Origin: a bacterium GBS-1
GTDB lineage: Bacteria; Synergistota; GBS-1
Assembly (NCBI GenBank): GCA_001443005.1
Contig: LEKQ01000001.1
Location: 392,792 to 456,791, forward strand
Reading direction: 5' to 3'
DNA: 64,000 bases
The first letter of the stretch is position 1. Each line of letters opens with the position of its first letter. Below, in pieces: positions 8,886-17,598 of this stretch. The notes below the pieces were generated by a model. It worked only from the letters and a program-made list of their open reading frames with translations, had not been told where the DNA came from and did not search any database. Both the position numbers and the translations under genes were made by a program.

Positions 8886-8914
8886 ATTATAGTCTTAAGC
8901 AAAGATTCTGTCAA
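8886..8914 (-). promoter_or_regulatory. Consensus sigma70 promoter of the aco-like operon
   Basis: On the minus strand TTGACA (8909-8914), a 17-base spacer and TATAAT (8886-8891): both hexamers match consensus exactly and the spacing is ideal. It reads into the SDR gene and the following five genes. Such a perfect promoter implies high expression unless repressed; no clear operator palindrome is seen around it. Confidence 0.88.
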
Positions 8915-8974
8915 ACCTAAAAAAGAGAATTAGCTCCCAAATCTACCAAAGGGTACTGAAATCAATAAAGATCA

Positions 8975-10498
8975 CTAACTTCTTCTAAATGGCAAAAAGA
9001 TTCTTTCGATGAAGATATTAGCTTCCTCTATACCGAGGATCCGCGAAATAATGACATAGGGTATGAAAGATAATAAGGAAAGAAGCATAGAAACCCAGAT
9101 ATTAGATAGGAAGTTGAAGGAAAAGAGAGAAATAGAAAGAAAGATTAGTGAAGGTAAGGCTAAGCTTGAAAGAAACTTGTGAAGACCAAAATAGATACCC
9201 CTCAATCTTAGGGTTCTCCACAAGAGGAAGAGATTAACTGCGGAGGCAAAAGACGTAGCCAAGGCTAAGCCTGGCGGACCAAAAAGCTTTCCAAAAATCA
9301 GGTTTAAAACAGCGTTAAGGATAACTACCCAAAAACCTATTAAAGCGGGGGTTTTCGTATCCTTAAGCGCATAGAAGGCCCTTAAGGATATATGGGTCAA
9401 AGCTGAGAAGGCAAGCCCGAGTGAGTAAAACATTAGGGCCCTATAGGTATTCTCAAAAGCCCATTCCGAGAAGGCCCCCCTATAAAAAAGCAGGCTAACT
9501 AACGCTGGAGAGTAGATAAGGATGAATATGGAGGCGGGGATAACTACGAAAAGAGCTAATCTCAAGGCCGAGGATAGGGTTTCCTCCAACCCCTTACTTC
9601 CATCTCTAAGAACATCCTTAGAGAGGAGCGGAAGGGCAACCGTTGAAAAGGACACAGCGAAAACCCCCAAGGGAAGCTGATAGAGCCTAAAGGCATAGTT
9701 TATAACCGAAATTCCTCCCGGTGAAAGCAAGGAAGCTATTATTTTATCTACTAGATTTTGGATCTGATTTATAGCCAAACTAAAGGTAAGAGGGACCATC
9801 ATCGCTCCTATCTCTCTTACGCCTTTGTGATTAAGATCTAAGACAATCTTGTATCTCCAACCCAGATTCCTTAACCAAAATAGTTGAAAAAGCCATTGAA
9901 AAGCTCCACCGATTGTTGTACCTAATGCAACAGCATATATACCAAAAGATTTGTAAAAGAGAAGGGCAAATATTATAATTGATATATTGAAAAATCCAGA
10001 GGCCACACCGGGAACGAAAAAGTTACCGAAGGAGTTCAGCACTCCCATGGTTAAAGCTGCAAGGCTTATGAAGAGTATAAATGGCAAGGTTATCTTTGAA
10101 AGAGAGATACAGAGCTCATAGGTATCGCGAGAAAAACCAGGAGCTAAGATTTTTACTAAGTAGGGAAGGAGCGAATAACCCAAAGGTATTATAAAGCCAA
10201 ATAGCAATAGGATTAAATTTAAAAGCATGTTTAGCAGCTTCCAAGCCTCATCCTTGCCATCTTTTAAGAGATACTCGTTAAATACGGGTACAAAGGAGGA
10301 ACTCAAAGCTCCTTCAGCAAGCAACTGTCTTAAAAGATTTGGAACAAGAAAGGCTATGAGAAATGCATCGTATTGAGGAGAGGCTCCAAAGAGAAAGGCC
10401 ATGATGCTTTCCCTTAGGAGGCCTAAAAGCCTACTTATGAAGGTTCCTATCATCATAAGGAGTGCACCGGAAAAGATACCTCTCCTATCCATATTCAT
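8975..10498 (-). CDS. murJ: Lipid II flippase MurJ (MviN family)
   Basis: Integral membrane flippase moving lipid-linked peptidoglycan precursor outward. The 507-residue product has about fourteen membrane segments and MurJ hallmarks: GTFISRLLGLLRESIMAFLFG (first 38 residues), FLVPNLLRQLLAEGALSSSFVPVF (~49-72, the conserved N-L-x-R-x-L and EGA-x-SSAF-like run) and basic loops. Length is normal. No good Shine-Dalgarno precedes either ATG (residues 1 or 3), and only 24 bases separate it from the divergent hycI start, so its promoter must overlap hycI coding sequence. Function is secure from family; regulation cannot be read. Confidence 0.94.
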   Translation of the reverse strand: MNMDRRGIFSGALLMMIGTFISRLLGLLRESIMAFLFGASPQYDAFLIAFLVPNLLRQLLAEGALSSSFVPVFNEYLLKDGKDEAWKLLNMLLNLILLLFGFIIPLGYSLLPYLVKILAPGFSRDTYELCISLSKITLPFILFISLAALTMGVLNSFGNFFVPGVASGFFNISIIIFALLFYKSFGIYAVALGTTIGGAFQWLFQLFWLRNLGWRYKIVLDLNHKGVREIGAMMVPLTFSLAINQIQNLVDKIIASLLSPGGISVINYAFRLYQLPLGVFAVSFSTVALPLLSKDVLRDGSKGLEETLSSALRLALFVVIPASIFILIYSPALVSLLFYRGAFSEWAFENTYRALMFYSLGLAFSALTHISLRAFYALKDTKTPALIGFWVVILNAVLNLIFGKLFGPPGLALATSFASAVNLFLLWRTLRLRGIYFGLHKFLSSLALPSLIFLSISLFSFNFLSNIWVSMLLSLLSFIPYVIISRILGIEEANIFIERIFLPFRRS

Positions 10499-10522
10499 GC
10501 AAAAGGAGGGCTATAAAACCTG

Positions 10523-10972
10523 ATGAAAAAGGTATTACTAGGTATAGGAAACGAGCTCTTAGGAGACGATTCCATTGGCCCATGGATAGCGAAAAAAATA
10601 AATGGAAAGAATAACTGGATAGGAATCAACGCAGGAACAGCCCCAGAAAACTTCTTATCGCTGATAAAAAGGGAGAAACCTGACCTTCTCGTCATAGTAG
10701 ACGCAACCGAAATGGGGCTTTCTCCTGGTGAGATCAGGCTGATCCCAAGAGAAAAGATCCCAAAGCTCACATACTTTTCAACCCACACGCTATCCTTAGC
10801 ATTTTTAATAGAAACCCTTGAAAGTGACGTGGGGAAAATCCTCTTTATAGGAATACAACCCAAGGCAATTGCCTTGGGTTGTCCTATATCTGAAGAGGTA
10901 GTTTTATCTGCCAAAAGGCTGCTAGGGATCCTAACGCAAGAAGAAGATTTAAATGAAATCACTTCACTATAA
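10523..10972 (+). CDS. hycI: Hydrogenase maturation protease (HycI/HyaD family)
   Basis: Nickel-dependent endopeptidase that trims the C-terminus of a [NiFe]-hydrogenase large subunit after metal insertion. The 149-residue product has the family start KVLLGIGNELLGDDSIGPWI (metal-ligand Asp near 16), a second acidic site in VDATEMG (~63-69) and the histidine in YFSTHTLSL (~87-95). It faces and converges on the mbh operon, overlapping mbhN by 14 bp; its substrate is expected to be MbhL, whose C-terminus still carries a removable tail. An antisense open frame over the gene is a shadow. A perfect 28-bp palindrome lies inside (10855-10882). Confidence 0.92.
   Translation: MKKVLLGIGNELLGDDSIGPWIAKKINGKNNWIGINAGTAPENFLSLIKREKPDLLVIVDATEMGLSPGEIRLIPREKIPKLTYFSTHTLSLAFLIETLESDVGKILFIGIQPKAIALGCPISEEVVLSAKRLLGILTQEEDLNEITSL
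10855..10882 (-). repeat. Perfect 28-bp palindrome inside hycI, possible mbh terminator
   Basis: Fourteen-base arms (ACAACCCAAGGCAA and its complement) meet without spacer. It lies within hycI codons but also 77-104 bases past the mbhN stop on the minus strand, where a transcript would form a strong hairpin with an AAUU loop. No clean U tract follows on either strand (minus: ATTCCTATAAAG), so it may be a processing or Rho-associated 3' end rather than a classical terminator. Confidence 0.55.
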
Positions 10973-11405
10973 GAGATTCCGAATATTTATCATAGTCTGC
11001 CAAAAGAAACTCTGGACTCATGTGAAGACATTTGACAGGGCAAATGTCATTACACTGAGAGCAAAAAGTACATCTCGAAACGTAGATCTTAATCTTCTTC
11101 TCATCTGGAATGAACTCTATAGCATTTGCCGGACAAACTCTAATACACTGTCTGCACCCTATACACTTATCCCTCTCATAGACGATCTTTCCTCTATAGT
11201 CTGGAGGCGTTTCAATTGGCGGATTTATCTTCACCTCTCCCCTACCAACGGCCTCCAAAAATTCGATTATAGAATCGGGCGCATATTTCGCGGGGAAGAG
11301 GTTCGTCTCGGGACCACCAAAAAGCTGCTTAAACAGCTCAACTATCATAGGAGTCGCCATACCCTTTAAAGCACCTCCTCCAACGAATTTAAACCAACTT
11401 ATCAC
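10959..11405 (-). CDS. mbhN: Membrane-bound hydrogenase ferredoxin-like subunit MbhN
   Basis: NuoI-like subunit that carries electrons from ferredoxin towards the [NiFe] site. The 148-residue product holds two [4Fe-4S] motifs: CIGCRQCIRVCP (~82-93) and CTFCSQCNDICP (~112-123). The N-terminal part is longer than in a simple ferredoxin, as in MbhN. GTG start, overlapping mbhM by 17 bp. It is the last gene of the 14-gene operon and overlaps the convergent hycI by 14 bp. Confidence 0.93.
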   Translation of the reverse strand: MISWFKFVGGGALKGMATPMIVELFKQLFGGPETNLFPAKYAPDSIIEFLEAVGRGEVKINPPIETPPDYRGKIVYERDKCIGCRQCIRVCPANAIEFIPDEKKIKIYVSRCTFCSQCNDICPVKCLHMSPEFLLADYDKYSESLIVK

Positions 11406-12375
11406 AAACTACCAAAAGCAAACCAACCATGCTCGTTAAAAGCAAAGGAAACCAGTAAAACCTCGCTATCTGATCCACCTTTAGCCTAGCAAAGGCTACT
11501 CTAACCAGCGTAACAGAGATAAGAAGCAGAGCTAAAACCTTAACCCAGAAGAAGATGAAATCAAGAAGGTAAGCACCAACCCCAGAAAGCCCAAAGAAGG
11601 AGGAGAGGTTCCAAGGGAAAAACATGTTAACCACCAAAGCAGTCATCGCTAATGTTTTAACTCCATCAGCTATGTAGAAAAGAGCGTAATTCTTACCAGA
11701 ATACTCAACCATAACCCCCTCAGCTATTTCAGTCTCCGCCTCAGCTATATCAAAAGGTATCTTACCAAGCTCAGCGGGAGCCACAACGAGAATAGTCAGC
11801 ATTATAAGTAGCATTCCAAGAAAACCAAGTGGCCCAACATGAGACCAGATAGGCTTAAGAACATAGGTATAAAGTGAAAAAGCTGGAAGGTCGGAAAAGG
11901 TCTTGGAGTAATACCAGGCCAAGGCTATTATAGCAGTGGCTAAAGGAAACTCATAACTCATAAGCAGCACCATCTCTCTTTGAGCTCCAACAGTCGCAAA
12001 GGGAGACCCAGACGCGAACCCTCCAGCCACTATCGCTATAGCAGCAACGGTAAACACGTAAAGGATGAGGATTATATCCCCTCTATCGCCTAAAATCGGT
12101 GGCAAGCTTCCCATAGGTTGATAGAAAAAGAGGCTTATGGAAGCGAGCAACGCTAACCATGGAGCCCCGTTAAATATCCATGGAACGGCATTCTCGGGCA
12201 CGATGTTCTCCTTCTGAAGTAACTTTATAACGTCATAAAAGGGCTGGATTATAGGTGGACCAAACCTCGCCTGAAGGCGAGCTGCGATCTTCCTATCTAT
12301 ACCTTTATAGAGCAACCCAATAAACATAACCCAGGCTGAAAGAAATACGGTAAGGATAAGCTTAAGGAAAATCAT
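11389..12375 (-). CDS. mbhM: Membrane-bound hydrogenase subunit MbhM (NuoH-like)
   Basis: Complex-I NuoH-type membrane subunit anchoring the hydrogenase arm to the ion-pumping arm. The 328-residue product has eight or so membrane spans and the conserved loop GRPPVIQP-like AARLQARFGPPIIQPFYD (~31-48) and the acidic segment LGKIPFDIAEAETEIAEGVMVEYSG (~203-227, split here for description). Its ATG overlaps the mbhL stop (ATGA). Family membership is clear; the Mbh assignment comes from gene order. Confidence 0.94.
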   Translation of the reverse strand: MIFLKLILTVFLSAWVMFIGLLYKGIDRKIAARLQARFGPPIIQPFYDVIKLLQKENIVPENAVPWIFNGAPWLALLASISLFFYQPMGSLPPILGDRGDIILILYVFTVAAIAIVAGGFASGSPFATVGAQREMVLLMSYEFPLATAIIALAWYYSKTFSDLPAFSLYTYVLKPIWSHVGPLGFLGMLLIMLTILVVAPAELGKIPFDIAEAETEIAEGVMVEYSGKNYALFYIADGVKTLAMTALVVNMFFPWNLSSFFGLSGVGAYLLDFIFFWVKVLALLLISVTLVRVAFARLKVDQIARFYWFPLLLTSMVGLLLVVCDKLV

Positions 12376-13604
12376 CTCCTGCTCAACCTCCTCGTTTTTT
12401 CGACGCTTAACTTGTGAAGCTCCTCATGAGTTAATACCTCTTTTCGACCGGAGGGGTAGACTAACGTTGCCCTGTTAAGGCAGGACATGCATGGATCCGT
12501 TGATGCCACTATTATAGGTATGTCAGCCACTTCGGCATCTTTAAACATCGGGACCCAAGGAAGGAGATTAGAATAGGTTGGAGCTCTCACCTTCCAAACG
12601 GCGAGATTCTCACTTCCAGGAACGAACTTAACATAGTGGACATCCTCTCCCCGAGGAGCTTCATGTCTACCCACGCCTTCCCCTTCTCCTTTCTTTATGA
12701 GAGCGAGAAGCTTAACGAGGTTCTTCTCATAAACTATCTCACCATCGGGCATATTGGTCAAAGCCTTATCTATCAGGTCTATAGACTGGTCTATCTCAAG
12801 CAGACGCACCACGGTTCTATCATAAACATCTCCCTTCACTTCACCGGTGTAAAGATCAGGTGTTATGGCCTTAACCCCTATATCCGCATAAGCTATGTAA
12901 GGCTGATCCTGACGGACGTCCTTAGGTACACCTGAAGCCCTTGCGGTTGGACCAACTGCACAAAGGGATAGAGCATCCTCCTTAGTAAGTACTCCTACAT
13001 CCCTTGTCCTCAGAGTAAAGGTAGGATCCTCAAGCAGCAGAACCTTTATCCTCTCAGAAAGGGTCCTATAATAATCGAGGGACTTCCATATCTCGTGACG
13101 AAGTTCCTCAGTTATATCTCTTCTGACGCCGCCTATCTGAATTATAGCGTAATTCACTCTATTTCCAGTGAGCTTTTCCAGAAGATCCATTACGTTTTCT
13201 CTAACCTTCCATAAAAGCATGAAAGCGGAATCAAACCCCACCTCATGCGCCGCAACACCAGCCCAAAGTAAATGAGAGTGAATCCTCTCAAGCTCGGCAA
13301 CGATAAGTCTTATATACTGAGCCCTTGGCGGGACTTCTATATTAAGCGCTCTCTCAACAGCCAAAGCCAAAGCCAAAGCATGAGTTACAGAGCATATCCC
13401 ACATATCCTTTCAGCAAGATAGAGATTCTGGATGGGATTCCTCCTCATTCCCATCCACTCTATTCCTCTATGAGCATGCCCAGCATATATCTTGACTCCC
13501 TTAACCTTTTCCCCCTCTATATCAAAGACGAACTCGATGGGTTCCTTAAGGGCAGGGTGTATAGGCCCTATAGGAACGCTATATCCATAGCTTATCTCTG
13601 CCAT
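12372..13604 (-). CDS. mbhL: [NiFe]-hydrogenase large (catalytic) subunit MbhL
   Basis: Catalytic NuoD-like subunit that reduces protons to H2. The 410-residue product retains both nickel-binding pairs: RICGICSVTH (C68, C71) and DPCMSCLNR (C372, C375), so it is a true hydrogenase and not the cysteine-poor Mbx/complex-I version. Thirty-two residues follow R378; a tail after this motif is what HycI-type proteases remove, and hycI lies next door. It overlaps mbhM by 4 bp and follows mbhK by 14 bases. Confidence 0.95.
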   Translation of the reverse strand: MAEISYGYSVPIGPIHPALKEPIEFVFDIEGEKVKGVKIYAGHAHRGIEWMGMRRNPIQNLYLAERICGICSVTHALALALAVERALNIEVPPRAQYIRLIVAELERIHSHLLWAGVAAHEVGFDSAFMLLWKVRENVMDLLEKLTGNRVNYAIIQIGGVRRDITEELRHEIWKSLDYYRTLSERIKVLLLEDPTFTLRTRDVGVLTKEDALSLCAVGPTARASGVPKDVRQDQPYIAYADIGVKAITPDLYTGEVKGDVYDRTVVRLLEIDQSIDLIDKALTNMPDGEIVYEKNLVKLLALIKKGEGEGVGRHEAPRGEDVHYVKFVPGSENLAVWKVRAPTYSNLLPWVPMFKDAEVADIPIIVASTDPCMSCLNRATLVYPSGRKEVLTHEELHKLSVEKTRRLSRR

Positions 13605-13618
13605 TTCTAAAATTCACC

Positions 13619-14140
13619 TCACTCGTTAACCTTTCTTATCAAGGACTGAGGTCCTTTCTCATCTTTTCTCCAGGGATAGATATCACGCGGGAAGTCGTCA
13701 GCGATGAACACATGCCTTCTTTCCGGAAGATCTTCATAAATCACACCGATCATCTCCTCCTTCTCCTGCTCAGTTATCAACGCCCCTGGAATAAGATGAC
13801 TTATAGAAGGCAACCTAGGATCGCTCTTCGGCACTTTAACTCTAACATTAATCTGTATTTCCCTATTAAACTCTCCACTATATACGGAAAGATGATAGAT
13901 AACTGCTATATCATCACCGAGATCCTCAGCAGAAGCAACTAAGGAATGAGGAGCTTCATCGAGCTCCTTCAGAAGCTTAACGAAGTCTGGTAACACGTTT
14001 GGCTTTATCTCTAACCATATCTCCTTACACTCTACCTTCTTAAGACCAGCGGTCCAGCTCCTTAACTCACAGCTAATTAGGTTCTCTCCAAGTTTTTCCT
14101 TAAAGAAGGACATCATCTCTTGAACATCTAAGATTCTCAT
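13619..14140 (-). CDS. mbhK: Membrane-bound hydrogenase subunit MbhK (NuoC-like)
   Basis: Complex-I 30-kDa (NuoC) type subunit, 173 residues, with the conserved C-terminal half containing DPRLPSISHLIPGA (~106-119) and ERRHVFIADDFP (~140-151), equivalent to the NuoC segment ending in the reshaped DDFP/PWRK motif. It supports the NuoD-like MbhL and binds no cofactor. The ATG overlaps the mbhJ stop (ATGA). Confidence 0.9.
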   Translation of the reverse strand: MRILDVQEMMSFFKEKLGENLISCELRSWTAGLKKVECKEIWLEIKPNVLPDFVKLLKELDEAPHSLVASAEDLGDDIAVIYHLSVYSGEFNREIQINVRVKVPKSDPRLPSISHLIPGALITEQEKEEMIGVIYEDLPERRHVFIADDFPRDIYPWRKDEKGPQSLIRKVNE

Positions 14141-14586
14141 CTTTGAACCACCACCTCCTCACCCTTACGCAGTTTCTCAAGCTTCACCCAAGCCTTAGCA
14201 ACACCATAAACTATAGCCTCAGGGCGAGGGGGACAACCAGGAACATAAACATCAACAGGAATAATTTTGTCTACGGGACCAGGTATGTTATAGGATTCGT
14301 AAAATACTCCTCCTGTAGAACCACACCCCCCAACAACCATAACAACCTTAGGATCAGGAATTTGCTCGTATATCCTCTTTAACTTATCAGCCATCAGCCG
14401 AGTCACAGGTCCTGTAACAACTAGAACATCAGCATGGCGAGGTGATCCAACGAGCTTTATACCGAACCTTTCAGGATCATGGCGAGGCATTAAGGCTGCT
14501 AATATCTCTATATCACAGCCGTTACAGGAACCGCTATTAAAGTGAAATACCCAAAGAGCTTTATGGAAATACTTATTTATCACCAT
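14137..14586 (-). CDS. mbhJ: Membrane-bound hydrogenase small subunit MbhJ (NuoB-like)
   Basis: Small electron-transfer subunit holding the [4Fe-4S] cluster nearest the [NiFe] centre (N2 position of complex I). The 149-residue product has the four expected cysteines in GSCNGCDIEI (~19-28), GGCGSTGG (~86-93) and VPGCPPRPEAI (~114-124). GGAGGGG precedes the ATG closely. Downstream genes overlap or nearly overlap, consistent with one transcript. Confidence 0.95.
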   Translation of the reverse strand: MVINKYFHKALWVFHFNSGSCNGCDIEILAALMPRHDPERFGIKLVGSPRHADVLVVTGPVTRLMADKLKRIYEQIPDPKVVMVVGGCGSTGGVFYESYNIPGPVDKIIPVDVYVPGCPPRPEAIVYGVAKAWVKLEKLRKGEEVVVQR

Positions 14587-14596
14587 TACCCCTCCT

Positions 14597-14932
14597 TTAG
14601 ACTACCAAGATAACAAAGGTTAAAAGAGCCAAACCCCCTATGAACCACCCCACGTAATCGGAAAGCTCTCCCGTATGCATCCCTATCAAGGGCTCATAAT
14701 AACCCTTCAAAGCCTCAACGAAACCCCAATATATGTTGCTAGCCCTAACATGAATCTCACTCTTTCCAGGTTCAGGATTGCCGCAAAGAAAGGGCTTTAC
14801 CTGTTCAGTTCCCTTCTTATAATCTCCTCTACCCTTACTCCATATCCAATAAACCAAGATCGACGCAAAAGCTGTACCAAAAAGCCAGGCTATTGGGTCC
14901 CAAAACCCCTGACCTGTATATAGAAGCGTCAT
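14597..14932 (-). CDS. mbhI: Membrane-bound hydrogenase small membrane subunit MbhI
   Basis: The 111-residue product has an N-terminal membrane span (~13-30), a polar middle with VKPFLCGNPEPGKSEIHVRA (~45-64) and a C-terminal span (~92-111). It sits between the MrpD-like MbhH and the NuoB-like MbhJ, the position of MbhI, which links the ion-translocating and hydrogenase modules. Recognition relies on gene order as much as on sequence. Confidence 0.8.
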   Translation of the reverse strand: MTLLYTGQGFWDPIAWLFGTAFASILVYWIWSKGRGDYKKGTEQVKPFLCGNPEPGKSEIHVRASNIYWGFVEALKGYYEPLIGMHTGELSDYVGWFIGGLALLTFVILVV

Positions 14933-14934
14933 AA

Positions 14935-16494
14935 TTACATCCCTCCCATCACTTTGGAAATGTAGGAAGCTTGATCAACTAAAGCCTTGGCTGCCGGATC
15001 AACTATAGTTCTAACTATAAGCTCAGGGAAGAGACCGAAGAAAACCACCACGAAGGCAAGAATCCCCATGCCTACAAGCATACTCATGGGAGCTTCCTTA
15101 ATATCCTTATACTCAGGTAGCTGAGGGCCCAAAAAGGCGCTTTGGAATATCTTAACGAAGGAAGCAAGCGTCAAAACGCTTACTATCATAGCCATGATTG
15201 AAAGGATGGGATTAAATTTATAAACAGACTCGTATATCATAAGCTTGGAAGCGAAACCGTTGAAGGGAGGTAAACCTGCTATAGCCGCTGCCCCAATTAT
15301 GAAGTAAACAGTGGTCCAAGGCATATTATGAGCCAATCCTCCAAGCTTATTTAAATCTCTCGTCCCTGCTCTATAAAAAACGGCACCTGCCGTTAGGAAG
15401 AGCAGTCCCTTATACATCGCGTGATTTATAATGTGAAATATGCCACCCTTCATGGCCATAAGTCCATAGCTCTTCAAGTCAAAGGGGTTACCAAGTACAG
15501 CGAGCCCAACGCCGACTCCCAACAACATATACCCTGTCTGCGATATAGCGTGAAAGGCCATCAACCTCTTTATTTCTTTCTGAACCAACGCCATTGTAAC
15601 ACCTATAAACATTGAAAGCACTCCAAAAATTATGACTATCCAACCAACTGTCAAGGTCGACATCTTCACCCCGAACAAGCTAAAGCAAACCCTGAACAGC
15701 CCGTAAAGGCTTGCCTGACTCACACTAACTAAAAGAGCAGTGACGGAAGCTGGAGCCTCAGCGTAAGCGTCGGGAAGCCACATATGAAGCGGAACAGCAC
15801 CACACTTTAAAGCCAGGGAAACCACAAGCAAAGCCAAAGCAATCTTATCCGCCCATGAAAACTCCATCCTTTTAGCGATAGCGGCGAAGTTAAGAGCGTC
15901 ATACTTGCCATAAAGGAAACCAACAGCTATAAGAACGAATAAAGCGGATAAGCTCCCTACGACCATGTACTTTATAGCAGCCTCAATCGACTCCGCCTTG
16001 TAATACCTGAAGGCCACCAAAGCAGCGGAAGCTATCGATGAAATCTCAAGAAAAACGAAGAAGTTAAATATATCACCTGTTAGCTCCATCCCAAGCATAC
16101 CAACAACCAGCAGAAGGAAAAGAACATAGAATCTATCCTTTCCAGTTTCGTCTTTCAGATAGGCTATGGAATATATAGCCGCAGCTAAAGCTGCGATGCT
16201 CCCAGAGAGCGCCATGAAAGCGCTCATTCCATCAACTTCAAACATTATCCTAATTGGAACCTTCATACCTGTAGGCAGCGTCAGGGTGGGAAGCGCAGCA
16301 CCGAAAACGTAAACCTGGGGACCTAAAGCAGCAACCCTCTTAAGGAGAAGTATCATACCTATTAGAGAGAAGAGCAAAGATCCAACGGTTACACCCTCCT
16401 TAGCGTACCTACCTCCTCCAACCTTATCGATCAATGGAATCGCAAAGGCCACAAAAAGAGGTACAGCAACCACTAAAATAGGTAAATGCTCCAT
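14935..16494 (-). CDS. mbhH: Membrane-bound hydrogenase antiporter-like subunit MbhH (MrpD/NuoN-like)
   Basis: Large proton/sodium channel subunit of the complex-I antiporter family. The 519-residue product has about fourteen membrane spans, the conserved glutamate in LTGDIFNFFVFLEISSIA (~131-148), lysine in AIKYMVVGSL, the PLHMWLPDAYAEAPASVTAL loop (~235-254) and IKRLMAFHAISQTGYML (~307-323). The ATG at 16494 is chosen because GAGGG then lies 8 bases upstream; earlier GTG and ATG codons are too close. It couples H2 evolution to ion pumping. Confidence 0.94.
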   Translation of the reverse strand: MEHLPILVVAVPLFVAFAIPLIDKVGGGRYAKEGVTVGSLLFSLIGMILLLKRVAALGPQVYVFGAALPTLTLPTGMKVPIRIMFEVDGMSAFMALSGSIAALAAAIYSIAYLKDETGKDRFYVLFLLLVVGMLGMELTGDIFNFFVFLEISSIASAALVAFRYYKAESIEAAIKYMVVGSLSALFVLIAVGFLYGKYDALNFAAIAKRMEFSWADKIALALLVVSLALKCGAVPLHMWLPDAYAEAPASVTALLVSVSQASLYGLFRVCFSLFGVKMSTLTVGWIVIIFGVLSMFIGVTMALVQKEIKRLMAFHAISQTGYMLLGVGVGLAVLGNPFDLKSYGLMAMKGGIFHIINHAMYKGLLFLTAGAVFYRAGTRDLNKLGGLAHNMPWTTVYFIIGAAAIAGLPPFNGFASKLMIYESVYKFNPILSIMAMIVSVLTLASFVKIFQSAFLGPQLPEYKDIKEAPMSMLVGMGILAFVVVFFGLFPELIVRTIVDPAAKALVDQASYISKVMGGM

Positions 16495-16499
16495 AATCA

Positions 16500-16835
16500 T
16501 CACCCTCTCAGTCTTCTTAACTCCCTTATATCCAAGGTTCCATAGTGCTTATAAGCCATAACTATAAGGCTTAAGAGCATAGCGGTAGTAGCAAGCCCTA
16601 TAACTATAGCGGTTAAGGTTAACGCCTGTGGCGTTGGAAGAACCATCTTCTTACCAGCAGGAGCCATCGTATAGATAGGAGCTACCGCCCCCTTAACATA
16701 CCCAAGCGTTATTAAGAAGAGGTTGACTGCGGACTCCACTATAGATAATCCTATCGCTATCTTTATCAAGTTCTTACTAAACAGAATCGCATAGAGTCCG
16801 AGCGCCAACATAACACCTACAACAACAAAGGGCAT
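16500..16835 (-). CDS. mbhG: Membrane-bound hydrogenase subunit MbhG (MrpC/NuoK-like)
   Basis: Small three-span membrane subunit of the Mrp antiporter module. The 111-residue product (ATG at 16835, GAGGAG eight bases upstream) contains GLSIVESAVNLFLITLGYVK (~29-48), the MrpC/NuoK signature with its buried glutamate, and ALTLTAIVIGLATTAMLLS (~70-88). Overlapping or adjacent stops and starts show translational coupling to mbhF and mbhH. Confidence 0.92.
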   Translation of the reverse strand: MPFVVVGVMLALGLYAILFSKNLIKIAIGLSIVESAVNLFLITLGYVKGAVAPIYTMAPAGKKMVLPTPQALTLTAIVIGLATTAMLLSLIVMAYKHYGTLDIRELRRLRG

Positions 16836-16840
16836 ATAAG

Positions 16841-17329
16841 TCACTCCTCATGCACCTCGCTTTCCTTACTAAAGGGTTTTAAGTAAGCTCCAAGAAACAT
16901 AAATAAAAGTATCAAACTTAACCCTCCAAATACCTCGAGACCCACAGCTATATTCATAGGGGGGAGAGTTCCAGCGGTATTTAGATCTCCGTCATTTATA
17001 CCTATAGGGGTAGGGCTTCCAAAAATCCCACCTGAGTTAGCCATGAAGTTATAGAAGAAAGTAGCTCCTATTCCAAGGAAAGCTATGGATATAAATAGCA
17101 AAAGCCCACCGCTTTCTGCAACCGAAAGAAAAACATCTTTATATTTCCTCAAAAACTCATCTTTAGAAAAGGCTATTAAGAAAAGAGCTGTAGAAGAGGC
17201 TATAACAGCTCCTCCCTGAAAACCTCCGCCTGGCGTTAGGTGTCCGTGTATGACAATATAGAACCCAAAGACCAAAACAGCCCAGAACAATAGAGCAGTT
17301 ATCGTCCTAACTATCTTAGACATTCTCAC
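16841..17329 (-). CDS. mbhF: Membrane-bound hydrogenase subunit MbhF (MrpB-like)
   Basis: MnhB/MrpB-domain membrane subunit, 162 residues with four spans. Signature [16 protein letters not shown] (~30-45) is typical of MrpB. GTG start overlapping the mbhE stop (GTGA), with GGGGAG ten bases upstream; an ATG six bases further in is an alternative. Part of the sodium/proton antiporter module of Mbh. Confidence 0.92.
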   Translation of the reverse strand: MRMSKIVRTITALLFWAVLVFGFYIVIHGHLTPGGGFQGGAVIASSTALFLIAFSKDEFLRKYKDVFLSVAESGGLLLFISIAFLGIGATFFYNFMANSGGIFGSPTPIGINDGDLNTAGTLPPMNIAVGLEVFGGLSLILLFMFLGAYLKPFSKESEVHEE

Positions 17330-17595
17330 TTCTTCATCACTCCCCTGAAAACAGCGGTCACTCCTATAACTGCAGTAAAGAGAACCGTGGCCTCCCCAAG
17401 GGTATCAAAACCACGGTAGTCAAACACTATAGAGGTAACAACGTTGTTAGCAGCAGCTTCCTTTTGAGCGTTATTGATAAAGTACTCATCCATATCAGTT
17501 TGCAAAGGCTCCCCAAAGGGGTGGATATTAACCAAACCCCATATCAAGATGAGAGAGAAAAAGATAAAACTTACCCACTTCAAGGCTCTTCCCAT
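17326..17595 (-). CDS. mbhE: Membrane-bound hydrogenase subunit MbhE
   Basis: The 89-residue product has an N-terminal membrane span (~7-24), a soluble loop and the C-terminal motif [20 protein letters not shown] (~60-79), which is shared with the C-terminal part of MrpA and with MbhE. GGAGGG precedes the ATG. Its position between MbhD and MbhF agrees with the archaeal operon. Confidence 0.88.
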   Translation of the reverse strand: MGRALKWVSFIFFSLILIWGLVNIHPFGEPLQTDMDEYFINNAQKEAAANNVVTSIVFDYRGFDTLGEATVLFTAVIGVTAVFRGVMKK

Positions 17596-17598
17596 GCC

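Noticed and set aside
10495-10962. 155-residue minus-strand open frame opposite hycI
   Set aside because: hycI has clear family motifs and a ribosome site; the opposite frame is serine/proline-rich with no recognisable motif.
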